Positions 43,011-54,018 of a DNA stretch of 64,000 nt are shown piece by piece (the first letter of the stretch is position 1; each line of letters opens with the position of its first letter). The notes beneath the pieces were generated by a model. It saw only the letters and a program-made list of their open reading frames with translations, made no database searches and was not told the origin of the DNA. The stretch spans positions 32,089,462-32,153,461 of the forward strand of contig OX031062.1 of assembly GCA_943736015.1 (NCBI GenBank). Reading direction: 5' to 3'. Position numbers and translations under genes: made by a program. Source of the stretch: Tridacna crocea. Taxonomy: Eukaryota > Mollusca > Bivalvia > Cardiida > Cardiidae.

Positions 43011-43532
43011 CTTTGATTGTCTTTAATTGTCATAAGAACAGCAGTTTTTTGAAGAAAAATGAAATGAGGGTTCTCGGAAACCAGAATTTATTAGAGTACC
43101 GTAAATTATTGGACACTCAAATTCAAGCATAAAACCTCTATCATTTCTTTTATTTTTCAAAATTAATACAATTAATTTCAATCTACAATCCCGGAAACAA
43201 AAACACGGATTTTTATTCTATTTTAAATCGACGTTTTCGTTTCACTTGTAAATCCGTTTTAATTGCACCATTTTCAGATTCCGCACTACTTTTATTCCAA
43301 ACCATCAAAGGTCCTCCCCTTTGATAGAGTAAGCCAATCAAATCCCTTGTCCAGGTTAACCTCTCGCTTAGTACACACTTGCCCAGAGTTACATACTTTA
43401 TGAAAAGTTAAAGGGTTATTTAGTTTAGTGCGATACGGTCTGATGGCCTCCGTTCAGTGAACTGCCTACAGTTGAAGCATGATCATTTAATTTGCAGCTC
43501 CAGTTTTATGTACAGCATCTAGTAGTAGTGCG
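43011..43532 (-). other. 5' flank of the GST start codon
   Basis: Upstream sequence read on the minus strand. An inverted CCAAT motif (GCCAATCA on the plus strand, about 43333-43340) is the only promoter-like element I see. No TATA box or antioxidant-response element is convincing, and a 5' UTR intron is possible. Confidence 0.35.
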
Positions 43533-43725
43533 TCTAACTCTCTATCAGACGACAAACATTTTGACATGCAAAATCCAAAGTGGTTGCAGACGATATATCA
43601 AATGCGTCTCAAAATGTGGAATTTATCAGTGAAAGAGTAAAAATGTTGTTTGAAAAGGAGAAAATGTCGACCAAAAGCCTTCTTTCTGTCTCTGAAACTT
43701 GGGATCGTGAAGTAAAGGGTTTTTA
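43533..43725 (+). mobile_element. Family A element lacking the right hairpin arm
   Basis: CAGACGACAAACATTTTGAC start; GAAAAGGAGAAAATG then jumps to CCAAAAGCCTTCTTTCTG, so the second arm is missing. Confidence 0.65.
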
Positions 43726-44486
43726 ATGAAAAATATCGCCTACGAGATAGCAGGTACAGAACCATACTATACAGCGTCAGAATTATTTTTTTCCGGCTGA
43801 GATTTGTCTTGAACCATGCTTTTGCTTTACTTCCAATGTTACGTGAAAATGATATTTAGCCGAAATGATTGTATTGAACAAAAAAAAAAAAGCTAGAGAA
43901 ATCATTTCTTACATCCGGATTTCAATGCTTGACGAATTTGGTTCAAATGTATCCATTCATAAGGTTGAAATGTGAGAAATATTCGGTGATAAATGAACAT
44001 TATCCGAAAGCTCAGAGATTTGAATAGAATGGCAATAACATTACCAGTACATAGACCTACTCAGAAACAGAAATTACCCGTAGCGACAAGAAGATATGTT
44101 CTGTCAGTCAGTGTATATATTTGATATCGAATAATCTTTAACTCTTCAACACTATTTTTCGTATGCGACAGAAAATACATTGTATCCATCTACGTTGTTT
44201 ATGATCGATTGTATTTTAGAGCACTATGAGCGATTTAGATGACATTACAAGTATTATGCGATATACACACACGTACTTTTTTGTGTAATTTTGTGAAGAT
44301 ACGACGATAGATCTAGCTGCAAATAGATCAAACTTTATACATTGCATTTGTTTGATATAGCCATTTATACTAAAAAAAATCTGTGACATCAATAAACGTT
44401 ACTATCAGAGACAAATCCACAAAAAGGACGAAAACAACAACAAATAAAAAACATTTACCTAATCTTCAATGTAAAGCTAAAACATT
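43726..44486. other. Upstream sequence without recognisable feature
   Basis: AT-rich, unassigned. Confidence 0.3.
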
Positions 44487-44693
44487 TTAACTCATTACCA
44501 AACGACAATATTTTAGGTTTGTCCAAATCAAAAGCACTTGCAGCCAACAAAATAAAAGTGACTGAAAATTTGAAATTTGTTTTGTGAAGGGTAGAAAAAC
44601 TGGTAACCAGCATTTTCTCCTTTCCCCACAATGTTTTCTAAAGGCTTCTTTCTCAGGGGCGTCAAAAGTAGGGATTGTGTGGTAATGGGTTAA
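44487..44693 (+). mobile_element. Family A element with left-arm deletion
   Basis: TTAA to TTAA. GGGTAGAAAA joins CTGGTAACCAGCATTTTC, so most of the left arm is deleted while the flanks are nearly identical to intact copies. Confidence 0.85.
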
Positions 44694-45206
44694 AGAGGTT
44701 TTATAAAGTTATTATTTCTTTTTTTAAAGAAGTTTTTAGTACAGCTACATAGTGTGGTAAAATAATGCGACTTTTCCCGTGTATGTAGCTTAGAATAAAA
44801 GTGCTTTATAATGTTAAGAGGCACATCCAGTTAAATTTCTGTTCAAGTAAGCACTAAATGTTATATCGCGCCTGTACTATAGTTTCAACAAATCAGCTTA
44901 TATAGATTTAAAAACAATTACCGCTGCTTAACAGAAAGGTCATGCCTTAACCTACGGTTCAGAAATATCTGTAATTGTACGTTTTTAAAAGTTATAAAAC
45001 ATTGCTGGACCTAGGTTTCTGAAAAGAAATTAGCCGTCAAAGTTCTTGTCATGATAAAGTTGTTAAATTAATCACTGTTAGACTCAAACAAAAATCAATA
45101 TTATGCAAGTTTCTTCGGAACTATTTTCGTTCGTAATGTACCTGTCAAAGTAAGTGCTAAGGCTTCATGTAAATTTCACTACACATGATACATGTAAGCC
45201 ACTGGT
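44694..45206. other. Upstream sequence without recognisable feature
   Basis: AT-rich, unassigned. Confidence 0.3.
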
Positions 45207-45429
45207 TTAATCCTTTCTCAAACAATCCCTGGTTTTTACGGGTCTGGAATAGTAGCCTTTTGAAAACATTGTGGGAAAAGGAGAAACTGCTGGTAACCAG
45301 CATTTTCTCCTTTTCCCACAATGTTTTCTACCCTATCATAGACAGAAATGATCTTTTCAGGAAGAATTGTTGTTGTAAATGCTTTCAATTTGGTGTAGTC
45401 CAAAACTTTGTCGTTTGGGAAAGGGTTAA
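45207..45429 (-). mobile_element. Family A hairpin element, full length
   Basis: TTAATCCTTTCTCAAACAATC to GGGAAAGGGTTAA; subtype as 11178-11406. One unpaired change (AAACTGCTGG). Confidence 0.85.
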
Positions 45430-46822
45430 CACATTTTGGACTATAATCTGTGTTAATCAGTAATATTATAAAAAGAATCTGACACTCGTTGGTTTATGAG
45501 GTAAAAATTTATCAAACTCATCCCCCCAAAAAATTATTAAGGTAGCCAAAGGCTCGCTTATTAACATTTTTGTAGACTGGTTTGATAACTTTTTATCTCA
45601 AAAACCAGCTCATGTCAGATCCTATACATCTGTAACTACATGTATATACATAATCATATAAACATCAGTGCAAACTATTGGTTCTCTATCTAGCTGTTAT
45701 CCATAAATCTCTATTGAAATGTAAGGTAAATGAATGCTGGAATCGAACATATATATATGCAAAAGTTTTAAATATAGAGGGTATAATTAAAACCAGAATA
45801 TCATTTTTCCGTGTTTGCCTGTTAAAGAGAAATTTAAGAAAAATAAATCGAGTGCAATTTGTCGGCAGCAATAAATGAATAAAGAAAATTGAGGGAAAGG
45901 AAGAAAAAATATCTTCATTTGAAAATTCATGTATTACATGTATCTTATTTAAGAATATAATCTAACAAATGACCTTTTTATGTCGAACTGTTACGAACAA
46001 ATGAATGTGGAATAAAATGCATTAAATTGATCAACCATTCTAATTATACTTTGCATTTTTGTCCCTAGCCAATCATTAGCTGGCGGATGACCTGTTGCTG
46101 TATTTTTATGCGCACTGTATATCTTTTTGTTTTATTTCAAAGACCTACTAAAAATGTAGTGATATGTCAGACATTGTGTACTCTAAATTCTTCGTTCACC
46201 GACCCTGCAGAGTATTCCTATGTCAGCCTCTTACTTGAAATAATGCAATTGTATACGTGCGCAAATAAAGTGTTTTGATTCATTTATAAGTCTTCATGAA
46301 AACTCGTGTTCTATTGATGTATTCTAAAAAAAAAACAGATTAAAAAATGTATATGGATGTGTACTCCTTTTAAAGCGAAATCGCTGTAAGGAAAGACTCA
46401 CCATCTATTTGCAATTCTGTCACCAAGTGATTTCATGTGAGAATGTACATGTATATAAATACCTACATGTGCTACTGATTCAATATACATGTTGTTTATG
46501 ATAAGGATGCGTGGATAAGTAAGCGAGAGTTTTACTCTTTCTTTTGTTACACTAAAAATTGCATGTCAACTTATACTCTTCTACTACATAATTATAGATT
46601 CCGTTCACGTAATGATCTTTCTTATAATGCCTGTAAGCATTAGATATCTCAACTAGCTTGAAAGCTTATGAATCAATAGTAAAGTGTCAAAAGAACTGTT
46701 CACAACTTCCGGTATAGATAAAAAGGTCATTTATCAAATATTAAGAAATTCGGGACTTTCAGGCCTTTGATTTTTTTTTACTGTTTACTCGACGATAATA
46801 TTTTATCAGTCAGTATTAAAAA
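45430..46822. other. Upstream sequence, no recognised repeat
   Basis: One of the longest stretches free of the repeat families. Short open frames at 45678-45878 and 46087-46278 have no recognisable domain or splice context. Confidence 0.35.
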
Positions 46823-47062
46823 TTAAATCTTTTCCAAAGGAGAACATTTTATGAACTACTGGTCAAAACTGAAAGCGTTTGAAGACGAAAAAATAAATGA
46901 GACTATATAGAAATTTGAAATTTATTTGGATTAAAGGGTAGAAAACATTGTCGGAAATGGAGAAAATGCTGGCACAGCATTTTCTCCTTTTCCCACAATG
47001 TTTTCAATAGGCTTCCTTCAAAGGGTTGTTTAACCCGAGTCTGGATTGTGTGGTACATGGTA
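46823..47062 (+). mobile_element. Family A hairpin element, diverged
   Basis: The hairpin centre is GCTGGCACAGC, a shortened tip; right flank TTGTGTGGTACATGGTAAA. Confidence 0.75.
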
Positions 47063-47305
47063 AAAAGCATTCACAGTTGACAATATATAAAGGCTGAAAT
47101 TATCCGCTTCGTATCTCAGTATGCAAAGAAAAAAAACAGAAGTAAAACTAGAAAATTTTACAAAATTTCCCAAATTTAAAAAGCGTACCTAGACGGGGTC
47201 TCGAAACAAAACAGTAATTTGGTGAAGGGTTTAACTGACTCTAAATAAGTTTAGTTGAATTCGATTTGCTACCACATTTGCACTAAATGAACTTCACACC
47301 CCTTC

Positions 47306-47535
47306 TTAACCCTTTACCAAACAGCAAATTTTGGACCAGACTAAATTGAAAGCATTTTGCAAATGATAAATTAACAGTTGCTAAAAGAAGATTTTTCTAT
47401 ATGGTGGGGTAGAAAACATGGTGGGAAAAGGAGAAAATGCTGGTTACCAGCATTTTCTCCTTTTCCCACAATGTTTTCAAAAGGCTTCTATATTCCTGAC
47501 CCGTAAAAACCAGGGATTGTTTGGGAAAGGGTTAA
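47306..47535 (+). mobile_element. Family A hairpin element, full length
   Basis: TTAACCCTTTACCAAACAGC to GGGAAAGGGTTAA, with ACCCGTAAAAACCAGG. Hairpin perfect but for ACATGGTGGG. Confidence 0.9.
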
Positions 47536-47614
47536 TCGCTAATCCTGGTATATCATCTTCCTCAATTCTAAAGATAGAAATTTTCCTGGAATGAGAGATT
47601 TTTACTTTTGATTC

Positions 47615-47998
47615 GAGCTATGTTCTGTGAAAATAGGATTTAACTCATTACCAAAAGACAATTTTTTGGGCTTGTCCAAATCGAAAGCATTTGCAAAGTA
47701 AAAGTGACTGAAAATTTGAAATTTGTTTAGTGAAGAGTAGACAACATCGTGGGTAAAAGGGGTACCCCACGGGTACCAGCATTTTGTCCTTTTCCCTCAA
47801 TGTTTTCTAAAGGCTTCTTTCTGAGAGTCGTCAAAAGTAGGGATTATGTGGTAATGGGTTAATGTATCGGCAAACATTGGGGACTTAGGTCAGCTTGCGC
47901 AGTCTATTTGGGCAGACCTTTGTCGGAACTATTTGTTCTGGGTCAAATTTTCTACATGTCAAAGAATCGTTTTACCTCATGATTCTAGCGGTTGTTAG
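47615..47998 (+). mobile_element. Family F element split by a family A insertion
   Basis: GAGCTATGTTCTGTGAAAATAGG (F left end) leads to the TTAA of the F motif TTTAATGCATC, where A sits. F resumes at TTAATGTATCGGCAAAC and ends ACCTCATGATTC. Confidence 0.8.
47640..47862 (+). mobile_element. Family A element inserted in F, damaged hairpin
   Basis: TTAACTCATTACCAAAAGAC to TAATGGGTTAA. The left arm has been replaced by GTAAAAGGGGTACCCCACGG, which forms a small palindrome of its own. Confidence 0.8.
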
Positions 47999-48066
47999 AT
48001 AAAATGTTCTCTAGAGATCAATGATTATTTCACAACTTTTTTGGTGTAATGCGTCACGGCCATACA

Positions 48067-48294
48067 TTAACCCTTTCCCAGACGGCAAATTTTGGACCAG
48101 ACCAAATTGGAAGCATTTTGCAGATGACAAATTAACAGTTGCTGAAAAGATGATTTTTTATATGATAGGGTAGAAAACATTGCGGGAAAAGGAGAAAATG
48201 CTGGTTACCAGCATTTTCTCCTTTTCCCACTATGTTTTCAAAAGGCTTCTATTCCTGACCCGTAAAAACCAGGGATTGTTTGGGAAAGGTTTAA
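48067..48294 (+). mobile_element. Family A hairpin element, full length
   Basis: TTAACCCTTTCCCAGACGGC to GGGAAAGGTTTAA. Hairpin with two outer mismatches. Its right TTAA abuts a family L copy. Confidence 0.88.
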
Positions 48295-48604
48295 GGTAAT
48301 ACCATTCTAATGGAAAACAGCTATTTCCTATATAATATTATCCTAAAAAAGTTGCTATGATTGAAAATGAGTATAATTGTACTACTGTGACCGACCCACT
48401 TTTTTTCCCATTTTTTCCCTTGAATTATCATTTATAAATCTAGCGCCACTTTTTTCTCATTACAAAGGGAGATAATAATTACCTCCCTTTTCAGAAAAAA
48501 ACTAACAAAAATATCAACAAATAAATTCAAGATTGACAGCAATGGAGTGAGATTCTGGTCGGTTAGAAATGTGCAAAAATATTATATCAGTATAAATCCT
48601 TATT
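48295..48604. mobile_element. Family L, right end cut by family I
   Basis: GGTAATACCATTCTAATGGAA start, AATTACCTCCCTTTTCAG middle; the right terminal repeat is replaced by a family I element. Confidence 0.7.
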
Positions 48605-49042
48605 TTATGCTTTGGTAGGATATCGAGAAATAGCAGTGAAAATATTTTTCGATCTTACACTGGGAATACCAGTGAAGTTAACCGATTTTCATGTTCTTGT
48701 TGCCTAGGTTAAATTTTGCGCGTGCCTCGCGACCAGATGGAAAATATGACGTCATTTACCTTATATTTCTCTCGCTTGACGTAATATTGCAAATAGCGGA
48801 AAAGAACTGTACTGGATTTTGATAAAACTCCTCCAAGAAAGGGTAAAAAGCATGAAATAAATAGAAAATTTGTTTTTTTGGGTGAAAGATCAAAATTTAT
48901 TTCATCTCGTGAACACCATCGGTATTATTTTCACAAGTGGAGCAGCCACTCGTGAAAATATAACCGATGGTGTTCACGATGCGCCACTCGTGAAAATATT
49001 ACCGATGGTGTTCACGAGATGAAATAAATTCCAATCTTTCCC
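48605..49042 (-). mobile_element. Family I composite with repeated foldback arm
   Basis: Minus-strand module (48605-48870, with ATATGACGTCATTT) followed by the foldback. The right part of the palindrome (GTGAAAATAT.ACCGATGGTGTTCACGA) occurs twice, at 48951 and 48988. Confidence 0.75.
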
Positions 49043-50170
49043 GAAAAAAAGAAAACCCCAAATATCCTCCATTTATTTATCAACAAATGAGAAATTTCAT
49101 CACATGTTGCACTAGAAGTGTTAGGATGGTAATACCTTAAACCCCCTTCAGCCAGAGCGTTGCTTATATAATTATAGACGTTATCGTTTTATCACAGATT
49201 ATTCAAATATATTGTTTTTTTTTTTTACTTCCTAGTTAAAATCAAAGTACTGATAGAACTGAAGGCCAGGAAATTGAGGATACGAAACAATACAAGAGGT
49301 CAATTTCAATTAATACAAACAAGTAGACGGACAGGTATACAAGCGGATTCCACTAAGCCCCTGGAATTCTTGGTTTCAACAGGAAATTTTGAACTGATAC
49401 AAGAAAGCACCAGCCAGAAACTAATTAAGCCAGAGCTAGGCATGTGCTCACAGTTATGGGTTGCTTGACAATGGCTTAGAATACTTAGTAATTTGTCGTG
49501 CTTTTAAACAATCTCAAGTCAAAATTGAACTATTCAATCCGTGCAATACCAACTTTGGTTATCTAAATTTTCTGAAAACATGTGAAGTCCTGAATGACGT
49601 TATTTTTCGCATTTATGAGTCGTATATTAACAGTAGCATGTTTTCCCCCCAAAATTTATCCTAATCAAATTTCTTTTTTTGTCAATTATGTCACACATAG
49701 ATTGTATACATGTATTAAAAATGTTTTATCACTATTTTAATTGCCAAATCAACTATCTCTATTTAATTTCCACTGACGACCCACATGAAAATAGTAATCA
49801 CTTCATGAGAGATTATAGGCCAACATATAATTACAATTAAAAACTGAGATTTATAAGCAATTTTTACAGATGATAAATTAAGGTGGTTCATAAGAAGCAA
49901 AATTTAACATGGTGTTAGCCGAAAGAGCCTTGAAAAACATTGTGATTTTGTCTCAAAATCAGGATGCCCTGTGGACAACACGCTTTTTAAATCAGCCTGG
50001 CTGGTGTAACGTAATTTTGAGAGAGATAGAAAATAGGCTGTTTGAAAGATATTTGTAGCTTGCACTAGTCAGTATGCCTCCAATCCCCAGATTTTCAGAA
50101 TTATCAACATTGAAAGTATCTTGCAGACAACTGAAGTGTTGCTAAAATGATGGTTTTATCAGTGGAATAT
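49043..50170. other. Upstream sequence; possible A scrap near 49860-49945
   Basis: CCTTGAAAAACATTGTGATTTTG resembles one side of an A hairpin. The open frame at 49274-49468 is repeat-poor but has no recognisable domain. Confidence 0.35.
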
Positions 50171-50174
50171 AGTT

Positions 50175-50295
50175 CAGTTGGTAGCGAAGTACACTTTAAG
50201 AGTCCAAAAGCTCGGTCAATTTCCTATTGAGGATTGATGATAGGTATTATGATAGGGTACAATTCTCTCTCATCACATACTAAACATACAGGTCT
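50175..50295 (+). repeat. SINE head relic
   Basis: ATAGTTCAGTTGGTAGCGAAG resembles a tRNA A-box region and TTGAGGATTGATGATAGGTA the following SINE body; the B box is degraded. Confidence 0.45.
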
Positions 50296-50367
50296 CTGAA
50301 ATCTAAGTCCTTTGAATATCTGTAAATAAGTGGGGTTTTTTTTTGTTTTTGTTTTTCAAAAATCTCC

Positions 50368-50520
50368 CTTAACCAAAATACATTTTTTTCTGGAAAAAAA
50401 GTTGAAAGCAGTTGCAGAACACAAATCAAATGTTAATTAAAAAAGTAACATGTTCATTCGTCTTTCAAATGCTAGAAAATATTGTGGGAAAAGGAGAAAA
50501 TGCTTTTGTGGAAAAGGGTT
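50368..50520 (+). mobile_element. Family A element lacking the right hairpin arm
   Basis: ATATTGTGGGAAAAGGAGAAAATG breaks off into CTTTTGTGGAAAAGGG; flanks worn. Confidence 0.6.
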
Positions 50521-50533
50521 TCAATATACAGTA

Positions 50534-50780
50534 ACGAGAGATGTGATTCAATAAAACACTTTTTGGGATCGAACTGGTGACTTCACGATCGACGGCTGGA
50601 CATGAATCTCGTATAGGGTGATGGAAAATGTACAAGTAGGAAAGGGCAGGAAAATTTACGAGAGATGTGATTAAATAAAACACTTTTTGGGATCGAACTG
50701 GTGACTTCACGATCGACGGCTGGACATGAATCTCGTTTAGGGTGATGGAAAATGTACAAGTAGGAAAGGGCAGGAAAATT

Positions 50781-50781
<1 letters not shown>
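50534..50781 (-). repeat. Tandem duplication of a 124-bp unit with tRNA-like piece
   Basis: ACGAGAGATGTGATT begins at 50534 and 50658, and the intervening 124 bp repeats with only two changes seen. On the minus strand each unit contains CCAGTTCGATCCC, a B-box match from a SINE head. Confidence 0.85.

Positions 50782-50824
<43 letters not shown>
50782..50824 (+). repeat. (GA)n microsatellite
   Basis: About 20 GA repeats that start at the same ACGAGAG sequence that opens each 124-bp unit. Confidence 0.95.
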
Positions 50825-50828
<4 letters not shown>

Positions 50829-51176
50829 AAAAAAAAATATTCATACAATAAATCAAAATAATGGGCATATATGAATATTACAAAAAAAAAAATACATTAA
50901 ATGACAAGCGAACCACTACAGAAAAATATAAGCATTTATTTGGTTTCAAATTAAAGTCAATCAAATAGATATTTTAAGAATCACGCAGGTGTAATCTATT
51001 TGTGACAGGTGTAAAAGGTGTGAAATACATCCTACCAGTGTGAAATAGGCAGTTATAAACAATGGCAAAACTACCAAATAACTCTTGGATAAAGGTAACT
51101 AATACACATAATGTGCATACTAAAGACAACGAAGTTTCAAAAATAATTTTTATAGATAACTTGAATAACGATAGGG
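50825..51176. other. Upstream sequence without recognisable feature
   Basis: AT-rich, unassigned. Confidence 0.3.
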
Positions 51177-51184
51177 ATGAAATT

Positions 51185-51300
51185 TGATGTTGGGGTCGAT
51201 TTCTCTAAAATTTTATTTGGGGACGATTTCACCAGATTTCTCCGGAGAAATCGTCTCCAAGCAGTTGGGGGACGATTTTTCCAGGGGCCGTTTTATCCAG
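51185..51300. repeat. Cluster of GGGGACGATTT-like motifs with palindrome
   Basis: GGGGTCGATTTCTC, GGGGACGATTTCACCAG, GGGGACGATTTTTCCAG and GGGGCCGTTTTATCCAG recur, and GATTTCTCCGGAGAAATC (about 51234-51251) is a perfect palindrome. May be the end of a transposon with subterminal repeats. Confidence 0.5.
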
Positions 51301-51887
51301 CAGTCGGAAATTGCTATCACAATGTTCAGCGGGTGTTATGCAGAGAAGTGGACACTCTAGTGGGAAATAATTTATCGGTGTAGAAAGCAGCACAGTCAAA
51401 GTACCTTAGATTTAGTCGATATACATAAGAAAAAGTGATAAACGTAACACGGGTCAATATTCTATAAGTAGTTGCTTTATTTACAATCGCATTTTAACAG
51501 CGGAGACACGTTTTGTGACACATATGTTCAAATGTCAACACAACGTTATAGATATTAACCTTATATCGCGTAGGAATACACAACTGCCAGATAAAGCTAA
51601 GTTCATTAGGTTACCCCTTTATTAGGACAATGTTAATGACGAAAACGGGATAAAAAACACACACTCGTCAGTTATTTAAGGGTCGTAATACCCTTGCTAT
51701 TCAGTGGCACTTTGCAGATGAAAGCTTTGAGGGAAACTAGTTGTTTTGGCGGACTCAGCGATATCAAGTGGACACACCGTTCAACATTTTGTCTGAAAGT
51801 AGTCCGGAAAAGGTAGCTTACGATCCCTATAGGCAACGGAATCCCTTGAGAGGGATTCCCTGGCCTAAAAACACATTAGTAATGCTT
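51301..51887. other. Upstream sequence without recognisable feature
   Basis: No repeat family member or exon noticed. Confidence 0.3.
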
Positions 51888-52029
51888 TTTTGAAAAAAGG
51901 AGTTTAATGCATCTGCGATAAGTATCGACACAGGTCAGCCTGCGCAATACGCGCAGGCTGATCTGGGTCGAAACTTTTCGCTATCGGTCAGTTTTTCTGT
52001 ATGTCCAAGGACCAGTCTATCTCATGATT
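51888..52029 (+). mobile_element. Family F element
   Basis: AGTTTAATGCATCTGCGATAAG, palindrome CAGGTCAGCCTGCGCAATAC and complement, end ACCAGTCTATCTCATGATTA. Confidence 0.8.
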
Positions 52030-52137
52030 AATTCAATTGCAATACGAAACAAATATATTTATATAGGTTATCGCTCTGTCACAGATTTTTCACACAGGCC
52101 TATTTCTTCCACTATAACTAGAAAAAATAGCACATTA

Positions 52138-52220
52138 GCTATGCTCTGTAAAAAGGGCGTTCTCTGCATCTGCAGACAGTATCATCTGAGGTAAGCCTGT
52201 GCAGTACGCAGTTTTTTTTT
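52138..52220 (+). mobile_element. Family F, left part
   Basis: GCTATGCTCTGTAAAAAGGGCG to CCTGTGCAGTACGCAG; continues into an A hairpin scrap (CCTTTCCCCACAATGTTTTC). Confidence 0.55.
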
Positions 52221-52255
52221 TATCCTTTCCCCACAATGTTTTCCAAGATCTCTTT

Positions 52256-52590
52256 TTTCAAGCCTAAACCCGCCGGTAGCGAGCAGGACTTGAGAACCCT
52301 GAGACCTTGAGAACTAGGGTTCGATCCATGGTCACGACTTCTGGCTCGGCAAATTTCTTTCTGAGGATTGATGACAGTCACTGCGACAGGATTCATTCCT
52401 CTCCCACCGCTGACCATTGTTTTAGACGATGGATATGTGGGAAAGCAGCTAGTGGTTTGTAAAGAAAATTGTTAGAAGTACTAGTAAAAGTTACTCCAGG
52501 GACGCATGATACGTGCACTTGCCGCCGTGATATTACTGAAATAATGTTGAAAACGGCGTTAAACACCATACAATCAATCGATCAATCTCT
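52256..52590 (+). repeat. tRNA-headed SINE, near full length
   Basis: A perfect B-box core GGTTCGATCC at 52318-52327, body with CTGAGGATTGATGACAGTC, and tail GATATTACTGAAATAATGTTG..GGCGTTAAACACC with an (AATC)n end (CAATCAATCGATCAATC). The head does not fold as a tRNA. Confidence 0.75.
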
Positions 52591-53040
52591 TTTCTCAAGG
52601 TCGCTAAGACCCGAAGTAGAGTGGTAAAGGGTCACGATAACGAAGTTTTTATTGAAGAAAGGTAGATGCCGAATTGTTAGTACAAAGTCATTAACCTAGC
52701 ACGTCATATACGTACTCATTTAACAAAATTAATGGGAAAATTCTTAAGAAACGAAGTTATCATGATAATCATATTGAAATAAATTTTTGATGAATTTCGG
52801 GGTCGGTAACAACATTATGATCTTTTTTTTTTATCATTTATCACAATGTTTTCAGTAAATATTCTATTACAGATGGGTCAAACTATTTTCACATGAAAGA
52901 ACTTCTCTTCTTTACATTTGTACAAGTATTTGAAAGAAAACTGTAGTTATGAAACATATTTAGATATTTTGCCATCTAGTCTAAGAACGTTAATTTTTAA
53001 GTTAAGAACTTCATCTCATTGAATTCGTATTCAAACTGGT
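52591..53040. other. Upstream sequence; A hairpin scrap at 52835-52860
   Basis: TTTATCACAATGTTTTCAG is one side of an A stem. The remainder is unassigned. Confidence 0.35.
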
Positions 53041-53185
53041 AGGTTTGGTCCAAACAGAATTCTTAGAAACGAACGGATTTGTCTTATATGTAACTCTGGC
53101 TACATTCACATTCATTTTGTCGTATGCAATTTTAATTTGGACAAGTCTAAAATCTTGTCATTTGGTAAAAGAATTAAAAGAAAGC
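53041..53185 (-). mobile_element. Family A right-end scrap
   Basis: TTTTGTCGTATGCAATTTTAATTTGGACAAGTCTAAAATC and TTTGGTAAAAGAATTAA match the hairpin-distal third of A. Confidence 0.5.
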
Positions 53186-53536
53186 AATACAATAGGTTTT
53201 TCAGAAAAAGACAAGCTGCGAGGTACCATAATTTCATTATTGATGAGAAATCTTGAAAAGTAATTCCATCAGCAATTGCCTCTTTTCCCCCATTGTTGAA
53301 AGATGAACTTTATGATTCGGCATATCTTCCGTGATCATAACGTTAATTCAAACTAGAGCTATCACTAAACGTGATTATACCCCCCACCAGCCCCTTTTCA
53401 CAAAAACAGGTCTTTGTCACAGAATGCAGAATGGTTCAGTACACAAGTAAGAGTTGAAAAAAAGGTCAAGGGAAGATAATTCCTCCACAAATCGCAGCAT
53501 GGTCATGAAAATTGCAAATGCAGAACTTCATATATA

Positions 53537-53797
53537 CAGTCAGACATAAGTTAAGCATCACTCGAACAAATTTAGTCATACTTTCTTTTTTAATGGATAA
53601 CCTTTTCTTTGGTATATTTCATTCTATGCATGCACCAACTAGACTAGTAACAGGCTGTTTTATAAGCCAAATGAAAGGATGGCTACGAGAAAACTTTCCG
53701 AAGCCCAGAAATGGCAAATTGTGGGAATGAGTATAATGCTGGTCTAAGCACATGGGCTATTGTTGGTCAGTTTTGGTGATGCTTATGTCTGTACAAT
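53537..53797 (+). mobile_element. Q: Tc1/mariner deletion derivative in N2
   Basis: CAGTCAGACATAAGTTAAGCA at the left and TGATGCTTATGTCTGTAC at the right are inverted repeats in a TATATA context. About 260 bp remain, so most of the transposase is deleted. Confidence 0.75.
53679..53790 (+). pseudogene. Tc1-like transposase N-terminus, frameshifted
   Basis: ATG at 53679 opens MATRKLSEAQKWQIVGM, the start of a Tc1-type helix-turn-helix DNA-binding domain. A small insertion then ends the frame at about 53747, and the continuation NAGLSTWAIVGQFW is readable in another frame. The catalytic DDE domain is absent. Confidence 0.7.
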
Positions 53798-54018
53798 TAT
53801 ATAGGAATACTGTGTGTAAATCTAAGTTCAGTGCCTTAAAAAAAGTCTTGAGTATTTCGCAGCACAAATTTGTGTCTACGGACAGACGGACACACCGAAT
53901 GACAGACGAAAGGACGGACAGACGGACGACGGAGGGATGGACAAACGGACAGACAGTAATGGTGATTCCAGTACACCCCGCTCCACTTTGTTGTGGGGGT
54001 AAAATGATCGCAGGAATG

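Larger units (their letters stand above)
53352..54011 (+). mobile_element. Family N copy N2, interrupted by a mariner relic
   Basis: CTAGAGCTATCAC to TTGTGGGGGTAAAATGATC, matching N1 on both sides of the Q insertion. GACGGACAGACGG-type segment at 53880-53955. Confidence 0.75.

Noticed and set aside
45185-45463. Open frames giving similar peptides (VGKGENAGNQHFLLFPQCF; KTLWEKEKLLVTS) at many sites
   Set aside because: All are translations of the family A hairpin in either strand; the shared peptide reflects shared DNA, not a protein family.
52300-52345. Possible tRNA at the GGTTCGATCC motif
   Set aside because: It continues into a SINE body and tail; the 5' half does not fold.
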